Shown: positions 31,483 to 42,271, counted from the stretch's first letter. The stretch: 64,000 bases of DNA from Aradus depressus (GCA_963662175.1 OY759225.1:14129601-14193600); one strand, 5' to 3'. Numbers and translations are program-made. Notes: generated by a model from the letters alone, not told the origin.

Positions 31483-31740
31483 AATAGGGATCATCACAGG
31501 GCACTGTCCGTTCCGCAGACACTTGCATATTGAAGCAGACAAGGACAGTCCCACTTGCGACAGGTGTAGAGAATATGAGACTGCTGCTCCGGATATTCTC
31601 CTGCGAAATTACAGGAATGCAATTTTCGGTAGAGATTTGATCTTAGAGGAAGATTTTAGAAGATTAGAAGATGGGATTACTCCTATAAATTGCTTAGGAA
31701 ACTGGGAGACTGTCATGAATTCATGATCTAGGTAAGACAA
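31483..31740 (+). pseudogene. LINE pol C-terminal zinc-knuckle tail
   Basis: Reads GIITGHCPFRRHLHIEA, DSPTCDRCREYETAA, PDILLRNY and ends NCLGNWETVMNS plus stop. The TGHC..RRHLH and C-x2-C motifs place it at the C-terminus of an R1/I-like polymerase; the final H and C of the knuckle are changed (PDILLRN for HILLRC). Only the tail survives. Confidence 0.7.
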
Positions 31741-32139
31741 GACGACATGGCAAAGAGAAAGCCTAGCTTTTCTTGGGAAGGGGATAAGAGCATTGGGTGA
31801 TTAGGTCCCTAGATGTACGCACCAGCCAGCCCTATTATTAATAGCTAAGTTCTATTCAGTTGCATTATTGATGTCTCTGCTTGAATGACTTCTCTCTCTG
31901 TCTCTCTGAGATATACGGAAATCTGAGTTGGGTGCGTTGTTAATCAGACAGACATCGCAAACACTGCCTAGAAGTGCCTTGTTATATCGAATACAAGACA
32001 ACTCTCATTAATTACAGCTGCCATGATAATGATGCTTGAGTTATTTGTCGAGCCAGTGTCTTTTGTCGGCTATTAGGACTGCAGCTCATGTTTTAATATG
32101 ACAATGCTAGTATTAAGGCGAAAAGGGACGACAGTCTGA
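31741..32139. other. Unassigned stretch
   Basis: Nothing recognised. Confidence 0.3.
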
Positions 32140-32512
32140 AAAGAACCTCAATCGCAGATTTTATGTGTAAACATCTGCATTAGTTTCAAAAATTTGCTGT
32201 CGTGCACTATAAATTTTTTTATAATGTTACAATAAGAAAAGTAGTATGAGGAATTAAACTTTCAAATTCATTGTTCATCAATTTTTTTTATTCATGAAAT
32301 TATAGGTTTGTGATAGCTAAAATAAGATATATACAATTGTGATTGTAGTGTCTATAAATACCGCGAGAATACAGCGTCGATGGTAGCTTTCGAATTTGTT
32401 GTTGAATGCTTCGATTCGTATTCATTTGTAGGTTATGGTTGTCATTTAAAAATGAAATAAGCTATTCGATATCTCCTGAAATGGGTAAAAACATTATATT
32501 ATTTTATGTGAA
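32140..32512 (-). pseudogene. Second copy of the endonuclease-like relic, inverted
   Basis: Reverse complement of 14884-15200. Reads TTNSKATIDAVFSRYL, then a stop, then TLQSQLYISYFSYHKPIIS. Frameshift upstream (one base lost after SI). The two copies agree in the conserved residues more than at silent positions would predict, but I cannot quantify this. Confidence 0.45.
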
Positions 32513-32830
32513 TTGTCACAACAAATATATTTTTTATTGATAGATATTTTCAGCAGTTATTGTTACATATTAATAACAGTATTAATCACAATAAAACAGT
32601 ACCTGACATCATACAGGCTCGGGACCATCGCTTAACGTCCCATCCGAAGGACGGCATGCTTAAGTTTATTTTACCTACCAGATAAATTAAACTAAGGGCC
32701 TTGGCCGGGTTTCGAACCCACGATCTTGAGCTCAGAAAGTAAGCACGCATACCTCTGAGCTACCGGCGCCCTCAATAATATCTATATATATTTTAGAATA
32801 TTGAAAACAAATATATTTTTGTTGTGACAA
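32513..32830. mobile_element. Palindromic element with TGTCACAACAAA ends, SINE nested
   Basis: AATTGTCACAACAAA (32513-32527) and TTTGTTGTGACAATT (about 32816-32830) are inverted ends. A partial SINE occupies the centre. A related TTTTCACAACAAATAATA occurs beside the other relic copy at 14856. Confidence 0.5.
32599..32773 (-). mobile_element. SINE, 5' half only
   Basis: Complete tRNA-like head (A and B boxes) and central block; the 3' body beyond GTCAGGTAC is absent, i.e. 3'-truncated. Confidence 0.85.
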
Positions 32831-33099
32831 TTGTTTGAGGGGGGCTTTGCTTGTGTATGTATTTGTGTCAGGTAAGAGGAGAGACAAACATACGGAGAGT
32901 GAGGGGGTTATGAGGGTCAGGCCAGGATGCCCGGGAGAGTTTTCAGCTGACGGCCTGACCGGATTTCCGGACTTTTTTTTTTAGTGTTTCTGATAAGTAC
33001 ATTTTTGAACTCTAGACGATAATTTTATTTCATCTGTGTCTGTCTGGGTGATTACCTATCTTAAAACGTCTTTATGAATCACCATCAATGAATTACAAC
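32831..33099. other. Unassigned stretch with a small hairpin
   Basis: GGTCAGGCC (32915-32923) and GGCCTGACC (32952-32960) form a 9-bp inverted repeat with a 28-base loop. Confidence 0.35.
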
Positions 33100-33187
33100 C
33101 GAGTGAATAAATAATGTATGTTTCCGCTCTCCCACTGAAAATCAATAATAAGGTTCCTCTACTTACTTGGTATATTTATATCTACAA

Positions 33188-33711
33188 CTAGCAGTAACAC
33201 CCGGCGTTGCCCGGGGAACTTTGACTTTTCTTCCAATATCTCCTATAAGGCTATTCAGTTCCTCGACAGTACATTCATGATGTTATAATTTTCAATTATT
33301 CATACGGAATAAGGCTTATAGTCCTTCAACTGTAGTAACGCTAGCTTTGGAGCTAAAACTAATTTATTCAAAAAGATTTCTCATTAATCGTTGCAATGGT
33401 TTTCGAGTTACCAAGATTGCGTGAGTGGATGCTGGGATGGACCAGGGGTTGATTAAAAAATAGACCTTAACCTTCCGGTAGATAAAACTTATCTATTCAA
33501 AAAGATTCCTCATTAATCATTGCAGTGGTTTTTTAGTTACAAAGATTGCGTGGGAGGATGCTGGGATGGACCAGATATTGCGGTACTAATACGCCTATAA
33601 CCTTCCACAGACGATGACGAACAAATTTAAAAAAAAATTAATCAAATCCATGAAGTCGTTCGTGAGTTATAGCGGTACAACGCACAGACATTTTCAGCTT
33701 TACATATATGA
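33188..33711 (-). mobile_element. Non-autonomous Helitron (524 bp), reverse orientation
   Basis: 3' end CTAG at 33188-33191 (reversed) with the CCCGGCGTTGCCCGGGG hairpin; 5' end TCATATATG at 33711. Sits between A and T as required. It has an internal ~110-bp duplication (two AAAGATTGCGTGGGAGGATG-like segments) absent from the 8.8-kb copy. Confidence 0.85.
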
Positions 33712-33899
33712 TAACGGCAGTTATTAGAGTTTTTAAGTTGAGCCTCTCCTCTCTTTTGCTCGATTTGTATGAAAAACAATAGGTGTCATCGTTAGAGGGA
33801 TCAGAATTCATATATAAAATTTCGTGTCGATACATTCATTCTATCGGGAGTTATCGTGTTCACAGACACACAGAGGGACAGTTTTTCTTCATATTTGGA

Positions 33900-34240
33900 A
33901 TCTAGAGGTACGAAAATATTACTGAAGGCAATATGGGCGTATGGGGCTGAACTTTGGGGCTCAACTATACCTTCGAATTCTTATAGAATCAAAATAACAA
34001 TCACTAATGCTATCCTTCACAATGACCAGCTGATTCCCTGTTCCGAAGGCTGAGGCGGCAATGGCCTCGAGACCTACTAATTGATTGAAGACTAATTATC
34101 TACACACGTATTATGCTACAGCTTTCTCTTATCATTTAACTTCTATCTTTCTCATCAGCTGATTACAACATAATGGAGTGTCACTACTGAATGATTTCTC
34201 TTTCAATATCCAAGAAATTTGATTTTATTTTCTGTGGTCA
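33900..34240 (+). pseudogene. Jockey-clade LINE, internally deleted
   Basis: KAIWAYGAELWGSTIPSN is followed after a deletion by RRLRRQWPRDLLID and a stop, then a 3' UTR with GGAGTGTCACTACTGAATGA. Inserted into the E repeat. Confidence 0.75.
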
Positions 34241-34835
34241 CAGGGAATAAATTGGTAAGTCTAAATTCGTAATGGCAGAACTTTTTTTATTTTTGCATTA
34301 ATCGTGTAAATCCAGTTTTTGGAATAAATAAATTATGTTTGCATCATTATTAATCAAATACCTTCTAAATCTATAGGAGTGAATGAAAATGAATATTGTT
34401 AATCATTTCTTAGATTTTCCCTTAGTTACCTAATCATTCCCCATCACTTACCTAATTATTAACCATACTCTTTGAAATACTCGTGAATGATGCCTCTCTA
34501 AAATTGATTTAACCGAAAACGCCCTCTTCACTTGGAATAGTCTGCCGTAGTGAATAAATGGTTAAATGCAGTTATCTCGTGAATGATTCCTCAAAGAAGT
34601 AGATTAAGTTGATTTAACCGAGAACATACACAATTTTACGAGATACCAAGAAACCCACATCTTTATAATTCCGAAAGTATTAGAGTTCTGAGCTCCCAAC
34701 TTCATCACAGTGCGCAGATGACTTGGGAAATGATCACAGTACACTTAACTCATTTTGGCCATTTAACGACTTAACAACTTATTCCCTGTGACCATAGATA
34801 TATAGTTGTAAATACAAAATAAAAAAGAGGTCAGA
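34241..34835. other. Unassigned stretch
   Basis: Contains a loose duplication (CTCGTGAATGATGCCTC at about 34480 and CTCGTGAATGATTCCTC at 34580) around GATTTAACCGA. No gene. Confidence 0.35.
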
Positions 34836-35023
34836 AAACATGAAATTCCGTTGAAAACTCTTTATTGTATTTTTGACAGATTACATAACTTTCCCTATAC
34901 TTCGTATAGCTGGGAAACAAAAAACAATTCGATATTATTAGCTAGTTAAAATTTCATTATTATTATTATTGTAAATTTCATAATTTACCTATTTACTGAC
35001 TAATGTTTTACATTATATTACAG

Positions 35024-35077
35024 GAGCAGAATGCAGAATGTGATGGACACCCTGAAAAAACCATGATAAAAATGGAG
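35024..35077 (+). CDS. Host gene, first coding exon (start of a signal peptide)
   Basis: The exon follows a strong acceptor (TACATTATATTACAG, with a branch-point-like CTGACTAAT at 34996-35004) and ends at GAG with donor GTAAGG. An in-frame ATG at 35063 gives Met-Ile-Lys-Met-Glu before a phase-0 donor. Bases 35024-35062 would be 5' UTR (open in frame, so a longer N-terminus is not excluded); an overlapping short upstream ORF starts at 35031. It is not part of any repeat I recognise. On its own it would be weak; the evidence is the exact phase and sense match to the exon at 59849, where the frame continues as a hydrophobic signal-peptide core. The product would be secreted or membrane-anchored; its function cannot be told from 26 residues. 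Presumably one or more non-coding exons lie upstream. Confidence 0.6.
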
Positions 35078-35480
35078 GTAAGGCCGTTTTATTATTATTA
35101 TATTTCTATTTTCGAATTTTAGACATCCTTAAAAAAGACAGAGAAGTAAATAAAAAAAATTATCTGCAAAAAAAAAAAAAAAAAATTGAGGGAATAAATG
35201 AAATGATAACAGTGAAATTTGAATTTCAATGCGTCCATTTAGTTCCGTGAGACAGGAACGGATTGATTGACACATTTTTTTTTATTTATTCAATAAACCA
35301 TCTTTTCATTTTGTTGCCGCGGCATGCCGCTCTGTCAGCATATATTAAATTTAAGAGGCAAATAACGTATTGTTTATAAATCGGGGGGGGGGGGGTTTAA
35401 AGTGGTTCATATCGACTACTTCGGGGGTTTTCAAATTGCACCCTTTATACATTATTATTATTAGTTTTAACACTTATGTA
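35078..35480 (+). other. Start of the 24.8-kb intron
   Basis: Includes an A16-17 run near 35168 and a 13-G run at 35383-35395. No other feature. Confidence 0.45.
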
Positions 35481-35651
35481 CAGTAAAATGTCCATTAACC
35501 GTCACATGGTCCAGGGCTGTCACGGATAACCGAATAGATGGATAACAGAAATCTCTTAATACATACGTAGAGTAACGTGATTTCACTGCTGGCTTGGTAC
35601 GAAAATGAAAATAAAATCCTTCAAAAGTGAATAATACATACATATTGTACT

Positions 35652-36450
35652 AAGAAATAAAAAAACGTTGCCTTCCCACTGTTTTATTTTGACCAGCATC
35701 ATCATCAGCAACAGCATCATCATCAGTGGTTCATCTATGATAGATTACATAAAATATACAAATAATGAAAAATATAAATCTTAAAGCATCAGGACCAAAA
35801 TTTCTTTTGGCTGTATGGTGAATTTTAATATGTTACTATTATGTAGAGATTTGTTTTAGTTATTGTGTATATTAGAATAAATGTTTTTGTATGTATAAAG
35901 AGTGAATGAACCTAGCTATCCCTACCCCTTAGAGCTATGCAAGTTGTCCTTTAACCGCTGTACTGTGTGGGTGGGGTAGATAAGTTTATAATTTTTTATT
36001 TTTTTACTCTGTACCCTGATGCTTTAAGATTTATATTTTTCATTATTTGTAGATTAGGTTAGGTTTTATGACTCATGCCCGGGCTTTAACTACGAGGTCA
36101 TATCGCCCTACTACCAGAGCGCTCTTTCGTCACTCTGGTGGACATGAGCCCGACTCTACTTTGGGAGTCCTAAATTTTGCCTCCCCTAAATTTTTATTCA
36201 TCTAGGTTAGGGGGTTTTTAACGAGTACCTGACATCGTACAGGCTCGGGACCATCGCTTAACGTCCCATCCGAAGGACGGCGTGCTTAAGTTTATTTTAC
36301 CTCCCAGATAAAATAAACTAAGGGCCTCGGTCGGGTTACGAACCCACGACCTTGAGCTCAGAAGTCAAGCACGCATACCACTGAGCTACCGGCGCCCTCT
36401 CATTATTTGTATATTTTATGTATTCTATCATTGATGTACCACTGATGATC
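35652..36450. mobile_element. P-family element with inverted arms (Penelope-like candidate)
   Basis: Left arm 35717-35799 (CATCAGTGGTTCATCTATGA...AAAGCATCAGG) and right arm 36014-36051 plus 36400-36450 (inverted, interrupted by the SINE). Outer part AACGTTGCCTTCCCACTG and GACCAGCATCATC is the P terminus. Interior CCCTTAGAGCTATGC and GTCCTTTAACCGCTG is shared with 52740-52800. Confidence 0.6.
36052..36399 (-). mobile_element. tRNA-derived SINE, full length, perfect target duplication
   Basis: TCATTATTTGTA at 36040-36051 and 36400-36411. Complete head and body, AACCTAATC tail. Youngest event in a Tigger > P > SINE nest. Confidence 0.97.
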
Positions 36451-36499
36451 AAATATGATACATATTGTATTTAATTTTACAAAACGATCAATCACAACT

Positions 36500-36785
36500 T
36501 CAATATAAAAGTAGTAATGTAATAATGTATTGTAATATTCCACCCATTCTTTTTAGGTTAGACTCTGTAAGGTCAGCCCAGGGAGTGGCGACATTGAAAA
36601 TAGCGTCCGTTATGTTGCATCTCTTCCAAAATTATTTCAGTCATTACATCATCAGATGTAAACAAGCCTTCTATAAAAACTTTTCTGTAACGTCGCTTCA
36701 TATTTTCAAGCATGCCCTGGTCCATAGGCTGATTAAGTGGAGTTGTATTGGTTGGGAGACAGAGGCATGTTATTTTAGACTATGA
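36500..36785 (-). pseudogene. Tigger transposase, end of the DDE domain
   Basis: Minus strand reads LPTNTTPLNQPMDQGMLENM, KRRYRKVFIEGLFTSDD, EIILEEM and, after a frameshift, AIFNVATPWADLTESNLKRM. The PPNTTxLxQPMDQG block with its catalytic Asp and the following KRRYRK are diagnostic of Tigger/pogo transposases. The first two catalytic residues and the DNA-binding domain are missing, and there is at least one frameshift. The element's terminal repeats are intact on both sides, so it is a decayed internally deleted copy. Confidence 0.85.
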
Positions 36786-36840
36786 CGGATAACAGAAACA
36801 GACTGTAAAACGAGTGACGGTTAATCCAAGTTTTACTGTA

Positions 36841-37149
36841 CTTATATGGATAACTAAGAAATTAAAAAAAAAAAAAAATGAATTCGAGTAAATGACACGA
36901 GGACAGAACCCATTGTGGTTTTCCTATAAAAAGATTCCATTAAGATAGCCCAGTTATTGCAGGTTATTTTCAAAAGAGGAAATCCAGTTTGGATCTTTTA
37001 TCCCTCATATACATAGAATAAAATGGATAACTGGCAGCCATTTTCTCAGTCAAGCCGACGGCTCTTAGACCTTGTTCTTCCCCAGCTTAACGAAATAGTA
37101 AATAGATCAGAAATTAGATCTTGATTTTTCACCGGTTTTCGAGACCGGC
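36841..37149. other. Unassigned stretch
   Basis: Nothing recognised apart from an A15 run. Confidence 0.3.
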
Positions 37150-37320
37150 TTTTTCAAAAAGAGAAAGTGTCAAAACATTCATTACATCGGCAGATATATG
37201 AGTTTTTGTGTTAAGCCTTTCCCCTAAGCCCCCTCTTCCCTTTGACTGATTTGACTGAAAATCAATAGGTGTGTCCTATAAGGGCTTTGAATTCATTTTT
37301 AGTTGGAGCGACCCTTTTTT
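37150..37320 (+). repeat. E-family repeat, central module
   Basis: AAACATTCATTACATCGGCA, AAGCCCCCTCTTCCC and TTGACTGAAAATCAATAGG are E/satellite-A words. Confidence 0.65.
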
Positions 37321-37359
37321 ATTTTTTCTGTTATTAATGTTCAATGAATGCACGATCCA

Positions 37360-37800
37360 TTCTTCAATATTTTATTAACAAACAGAAGGCAGGCTCCCTC
37401 ATGAAATAGTTCGAACACCCCCTGACTATGGAAGCCGCGAAGCATATAGTGAAGGGTTCCCTCCAGAATGTGGTGAAGCTGGAGTACTCCATGAAAGCCG
37501 AGGGAGAACAGTGGCGGGTGTTGGGGGACAGGAGGCCGGCTGCCATCAGACCTACCTCGAGGACACTCGGTGGCCTGCTTCCGACTGCTGACCGGGCACG
37601 ACTTTCTTCAGGGACACCTACATCGGATCGGAGTAGCGGACAATCCCTACTGCGTCCTCTACGAGAGAGAGCAGCACATGACAGCCTAGCATCTTGACGT
37701 GTGCCCTGCTCTCCAAGACGTCAGAACTGCTAATAGAGACTGCACTACGACGAAAAAATCTTCACGCATGGCGGAACTTGCAAGCGTACCGGCATAGGAA
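37360..37800 (+). pseudogene. LINE pol C-terminal tail
   Basis: EAAKHIVKGSLQNVVKLEY and, in a second frame, LLTGHDFLQGHLHRIGVA, NPYCVLYEREQHMTA then stop and HLDVCPALQ. The TGHD-L-HLHRIG...C and CPAL motifs are those of arthropod non-LTR polymerase C-termini; the second knuckle Cys is Tyr. GC-rich relative to surroundings. Two frame breaks. No domain upstream of the tail remains. Confidence 0.65.
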
Positions 37801-38329
37801 AAAAAAAAATATTTCATACAGCCTTCTCTCCCACACATTGGTTTTACACTTATGGAGAATAAGAATTGTAACCGTCCAAAACGTAAGTAGACACAAATTT
37901 GAAAATTTAAAAAAAATTATATTTTGATTTTCACATCTACTTACATCCATAGAGAGAGTGAAATTTTACAAGTTCCTCATTTATTAAGCCTTCAAATGTT
38001 ACATACAGTTTTCTCATTTGACAGAATTTTAGCATGGATATTTCAGAGGACTTGGGTCTGATAATGGTGGCCGTGATTGGATGGAAGACAGGGAATGAAC
38101 TCCTGTTTCCCCCCAAAGAAACAAATTTCCGCACACATTAAAAAAAAAAAAAAATTATTAAAATACATGTTTGGAAAACTTTTTTGCTATCTTCATAAAA
38201 AAATACATTAATTATCGTCTACGGTTTCTAAGGTGATAGGATGGTGACGTCCCCTCCACACTCCCCATGTGTGTTCTGACGGTCTGTTTGCCCTGATTGA
38301 ATTAACGATCTGTTTGAAATAAAAAAAAA
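37801..38329. other. Unassigned stretch
   Basis: Nothing recognised. Confidence 0.3.
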
Positions 38330-38431
38330 AAAAGTCCTAAAAGGGCTTTGAATTTATACATAAAAAACGTATCAATACATTAATTACAAAGAATTTGTGT
38401 TAAGCCCCCTTTAATCGATTTTGCTGAGAAC
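38330..38431 (+). repeat. E-family repeat fragment
   Basis: GTCCTAAAAGGGCTTTGAAT, AAGCCCCCTTTAATCG, TTTTGCTGAGAACC. Ends at a Helitron fragment. Confidence 0.5.
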
Positions 38432-38492
38432 CAGAAGGAGATATTGGAAGAAAAGTCAAAGTTCCCCGGGCAACGCTGGGTATTACTGCTAG
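38432..38492 (+). mobile_element. Helitron 3' end fragment
   Basis: AAAGTTCCCCGGGCAACGCT, then GGGTATTACTGCTAG followed by T. The 5' part is missing. Confidence 0.8.
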
Positions 38493-39103
38493 TGTCAGTA
38501 TAAAATGAAGAAAGTGTTATGGCCACATCACATTTTTTTTTCCAGAAGACGAGAGGATTGTGAAGCGTCTATCTAGTTTTAAAAAAAATGTTGACCTTGG
38601 ACATTTTTAGCTGTGCCACTGAAATTGGAAATTCAAGTAATAATCTTTTTAAAAAAATCCTTTATTTTAGGTATCAAAGAGAATTGTCAAGTTGTCACTT
38701 TGAATGGCTTTTGAAAATACTGCTTAAAAATTCTCAGGTTCCTTATCAGTGACTGGACAAAGCTAATGCCAGAATGAAATATGGCTGAGAGAAGCTTCAG
38801 ATAACTAATTCAGACCTCTCCCTACTATTTTTTTTCTTTTTATATAAAAAAAGGAGAAAGGAATAATTAATAATTTCCCTTGTGATTATAAAACAGGTTA
38901 GGATTCAAGCGAATTAAATTGGCCGATGGGCGTGGCTCAATCTCCCCACTCCACTACCTAAAACAGTCACTAGAAACCTGAGGCAGCCAGTACCTTCAAC
39001 ATTTCCTCCTGAACAGTTTCCATATGCAATGTAATTAACGAAGATATAATATATAATAATAATAATAATAATAACAAAAATAATATTTCCGTTAAACCAT
39101 AAG
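38493..39103. other. Unassigned stretch
   Basis: GTGTTATGGCCACATCACAT at about 38515 resembles a family M terminus. TAA microsatellite at 39052-39070. Confidence 0.35.
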
Positions 39104-39866
39104 ATGGTAATTGCGGAATCAGCCGAAGAAGAGGGGACTCTGTGTTTTGGATTTAAATATAAATCTGCCCTCCAGTGTACCTTAACAAAAATCCCTTTTA
39201 AAAACGAAGTCCGCTATCTAGGCCTCATACTCGACAAACGATTAACTTGGAATCCTCGAACGAGACTGAAAAGACAAGAAATGAACAGACGTTATAAACT
39301 TCTACTAAGACTACTAGACAAAAGATCCAAACTAACTTTGACAACAAAACGACTTATATACAACTCAATACTCAAACCTATGTGGACTTACGGACTTGAA
39401 CTCTGGGGTTCTGCCAAGGCTTCCAATCTCCAGCGCATCCAATCCCTTCAATCCAAAATCCTTTGTACAATAGCCAATGCTCCTTACCACGTCTGCAACA
39501 AGACCCTTCACACAGACCTTAACGTACCTTTCATTACTGGAGTCGCTAAATCCAAATATAAAAAATTATTTTCCCTTCTTAGTTTCCACAATAATCCTCT
39601 AGTCCATGCCCTCCATTCTGCCATACTTCCCCAACGACGGCTTAAGCGTCAATGGCCTTGAGACCTCCTGAGCAGAAGCAGTGACAGTGATTAGCTACAA
39701 ATGAGAGAAAAACAGTGACTAGGGAGTGTCACCACTGGGTGATTTCTCCCCTCATGACATTTTGACATTGCCATTACCTCTTTATTAGCACATTTGCTTG
39801 TTGTATTTATGTGTATACAGTTGTAAATAGCTATTTGTAAATTAAAAAAATATATATATATATATA
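39104..39866 (+). pseudogene. Jockey-clade LINE, C-terminal third and 3' UTR
   Basis: A 185-codon frame is open to the natural stop at 39661. From about 39155 it is Jockey: NEVRYLGLILDKRLTWNP, RLKRQEMNRRYKLLLRLL, YNSILKPMWTYGLELWGSA, LQSKILCTIANAPYHV, LHTDLNVPFIT and RRLKRQWP plus stop. The first ~17 codons are not LINE-like, so the ATG is fortuitous. UTR CACCACTGGGTGATTTCTCC and a TTGTAAATTAAAAAAA tail follow. The RT catalytic core is missing (5'-truncated). It is the best preserved LINE frame here, implying recent insertion. Confidence 0.85.
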
Positions 39867-40351
39867 AATGTTCGAGTTTTCAACAGAACATCAGTTCAGA
39901 ACCCTCTAAGAACGACATCTATTGGCCAAAAGAGAGGGATGACTTCACATTGAGTCACTGAAGGTTGAATTACCTCTCGGTCTTTGGTTACATCGTGCTC
40001 GTGTTTTCAAAAAAATTTCACTGTGATAGCCAGGGTTTGTTTACCAAAACTTTGACATCTCACATTCTGAAGGACGGAGTCCACGCTTCAAACCCACGAG
40101 ACTCCCCCGTCTGATGACCCTTCCATGGTCCCTTCAACACTGGGCAGTACTAGACCAATACTATGCCCTTTAACTGGCTCAGAACTCGACTTTTATATCA
40201 GTCTTTGAAATGAATTTATTGACACAAAAAATTTCACATATAAATTCAACGCCCTCTTAGAACGACACCTTTTATCTTTCAGCCAAATCTGCCAAAGGGA
40301 AGGAAGAATTATGGCAGAGGCTTAACCCAAAAACTCTTATAACTCTATTTT
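39867..40351 (-). repeat. E-family repeat, reverse orientation
   Basis: At 40190-40345 TTTATTGACACAAAAAATTT, AACGCCCTCTTAGAACGACA and GAGGCTTAACCCAAAAACTC are E words reversed; a second set (GAACCCTCTAAGAACGACAT) precedes at 39899. Confidence 0.55.
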
Positions 40352-41335
40352 TTTTTTTTTTTTTTTGTCTTCATAATGTTGGTCGCAACTGTTACCATGA
40401 CGCAACAACCAGCTACCAAGAGGACTTCATTGAATGTGGATGACTTGATTGGCGTGAGAGAGGAAGGCCACCCAGCGGTAGCTCCTCAGGGCGAAATTTA
40501 AATACAATGAATATTATGGTTATTATCAATGAATGGGGATTTTATGATTTTGTTTCAAGAAGTGGGGGGTTGTAATTTTGGATTATATTAAGTCACGGTT
40601 CCACCTCCTCTTCAATCTCCTGGGAGGATTGTGTGGCAAATGTGGTGAAGAAAGTGAGTGGATGTATGGATTTGGGTGTGAATGCAATTTGTTGTGGAAA
40701 CGTCTGTAAAGGTCCTGAATTGTGTCGTGTACTGTGTTTATCATGAGGTCATTGTGAAGTGTTCTGTTACTTACGTATGGTGGGCATTGTGTAATGAATC
40801 TGAATGTCTTTGACTGGAAAACCTGGATACGTTTCAGGTTAGATATTTTAGCCGAACCGTAGATTTGTGAGCCTTACATCCAGAGTGGCTTCAGTAGATT
40901 GTGTTAAGGGTAATTTTGAATGTCTATGCAGAAGAGAATAAAGCATCTTAAATCGTTTGTTTAGTGTATTACGTAAGAGGCTTGTATGTGGGTTCCATGT
41001 CAGTCGTCTGTCCAGAGTAAGTCCCAAATATATTACTGTGTTAGTCTGAGGGAGGGGCTTGTTGTAGATAAAAACGGCGGGACATGTATCTCGTCTTAAT
41101 GTAAATGTTATATGTTGTGATTTGTTCGTGTTGAGTTTAATTTTTCAAATGTTGCACCAGTTCTCAATTTGAGTAACATGGTGTTGTAATGTGAACGAGG
41201 CATGTATGGAAGATTCAGCAGCAGCTAAGATGGCAGTGTCATCGGCGTATGTAGCTGTCAAGGTATGTGGTGACGTGGGCATGTCTGAGGTGTAAAGTGT
41301 ATATAACAAAGGAGATAAAATAGAGGCACGCCTGC
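40352..41335 (-). pseudogene. Jockey-clade LINE reverse transcriptase, C-terminal half and 3' UTR
   Basis: Minus strand in order: the catalytic YADDTAILAAAESSIHA, HHVTQIENWCN, TFTLRRDTCPAVFI, YLGLTLDRRLTWNPHT and RFKMLYSLL, then degenerate sequence corresponding to the last ~120 codons, and a 3' UTR with GCAACAACCAGCTACC. Several stops and frameshifts. Belongs to the same subfamily as 18029-18712 and 49760-50065, distinct from the 39.1-kb type. Ends in a T-run (poly(A)) near 40352. Confidence 0.8.
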
Positions 41336-41510
41336 CAAAATGGGCTGCAACTCTAATTTATCACCACAAAATTTAGTATGAATATTCAAAATCCATTATG
41401 TAAGACTAATATTGAGTGTTAGCCCAAACGGTCAATTTGCTTTGGAGGGAGAGCAAAGTCATATTTGATATGGGAAAGTACATAGCCGGCGATTCACCGA
41501 CGACCTTTTT
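41336..41510 (-). repeat. E-family repeat, 5' module, reverse orientation
   Basis: TTGGAGGGAGAGCAAAGTC, GTACATAGCCGGCGATTCAC, CGACGACC. Confidence 0.6.
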
Positions 41511-41854
41511 TTTAAAAGTCTCTTATGGATTACATAATGGCTTCAAAATCAGAAGCAAATTTTTGCAGACGCCACTGGATTTATGAGAAGTTCTTTGCCA
41601 TTTACGTTATGAAATATTGAGGCATGCTAAGTCCTCCTTTATCCATGACTGGTTTACCACCCATTCTAGAATAAGCTGTCTCTTTGTGGACTAAGTCCGT
41701 TTGAAAGGGTTAAGTTGGGACTTCGGAGAAAACGGAACAGCTCAGTGCTTTGTTTTGCAACCTCTTAAACTTCACCTCTAAACGTTTCAAAGCTGTAATT
41801 CGTTTGATTAATCAACAATAATGTTTTACATTTGAAAATCCTCACTTTAATAAC
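41511..41854. other. Unassigned stretch
   Basis: Nothing recognised. Confidence 0.3.
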
Positions 41855-42035
41855 TTAACACATGACAGGACTTTACTATATAAACAACTTTTTTTTAACA
41901 GGTCACTCTTTTCTCTGAAATTCATCTCTCTACAATAGAAAACCACTGGCGTGAAAACCGTGGCCAGTAAAAACATGGTTGATGGTTGAGTATAGGGAAA
42001 TACTGTTATGTATACATCACATATATTTACGTTTT
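41855..42035. mobile_element. Family M MITE, diverged
   Basis: ACACATGACAGGACTTTACT at the left and ATACTGTTATGTATACATCA at the right are inverted M-type ends. Confidence 0.45.
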
Positions 42036-42112
42036 TCATTATATTTTATCTCCTTTTTAATAAAATAAAAAAAAAAAAAAAAAAGGTACCGATATAAAAA
42101 AATATTGTGTGT

Positions 42113-42271
42113 GTAAGCTCGGTGCAAGAATGCTTACTTACTGAGCTGAAGATCTTGGATTTCAAACCCAGTCGAGGCCCTCAGTCCTGCGGATGGGACG
42201 TTAAGCGATGGTCCCGAGCCTGTACGATGTCAGGTACTCGTTAAAGACCCCTGCCCTAAGTGAATAAAAAT
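42113..42271 (+). mobile_element. SINE, diverged head, 3'-truncated
   Basis: TAAGCTCGGTGCAAGAATGC head, B box CATTTCAAACCC-like, central block GACGTTAAGCGATGGTCCCG intact. Stops after GTGAATAAAAATT. Confidence 0.75.

Larger units (their letters stand above)
33100..34918 (+). repeat. E-family repeat split by a Helitron and a Jockey fragment
   Basis: E pieces at 33100-33187, 33712-33897 and 34836-34918 are collinear with the 46.2-kb copy once the Helitron and the Jockey-bearing insertion are removed. The terminal stem-loop TTTCCC...GGGAAA is at 34889-34914. Confidence 0.55.
35481..36838 (-). mobile_element. Tigger-type DNA transposon with nested P-family and SINE insertions
   Basis: Ends CAGTAAAATGTCCATTAAC (35481) and, inverted, CAGTAAAACTTGGATTAAC (to 36838), with TA at 35479-35480 and 36839-36840. 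Subterminal CGGATAAC-type words occur at both ends. The interior keeps a transposase relic on the minus strand and has lost most of the coding region. Confidence 0.9.

Noticed and set aside
36465..36785. 106-codon plus-strand ORF
   Set aside because: It is the antisense of a recognisable Tigger transposase segment.
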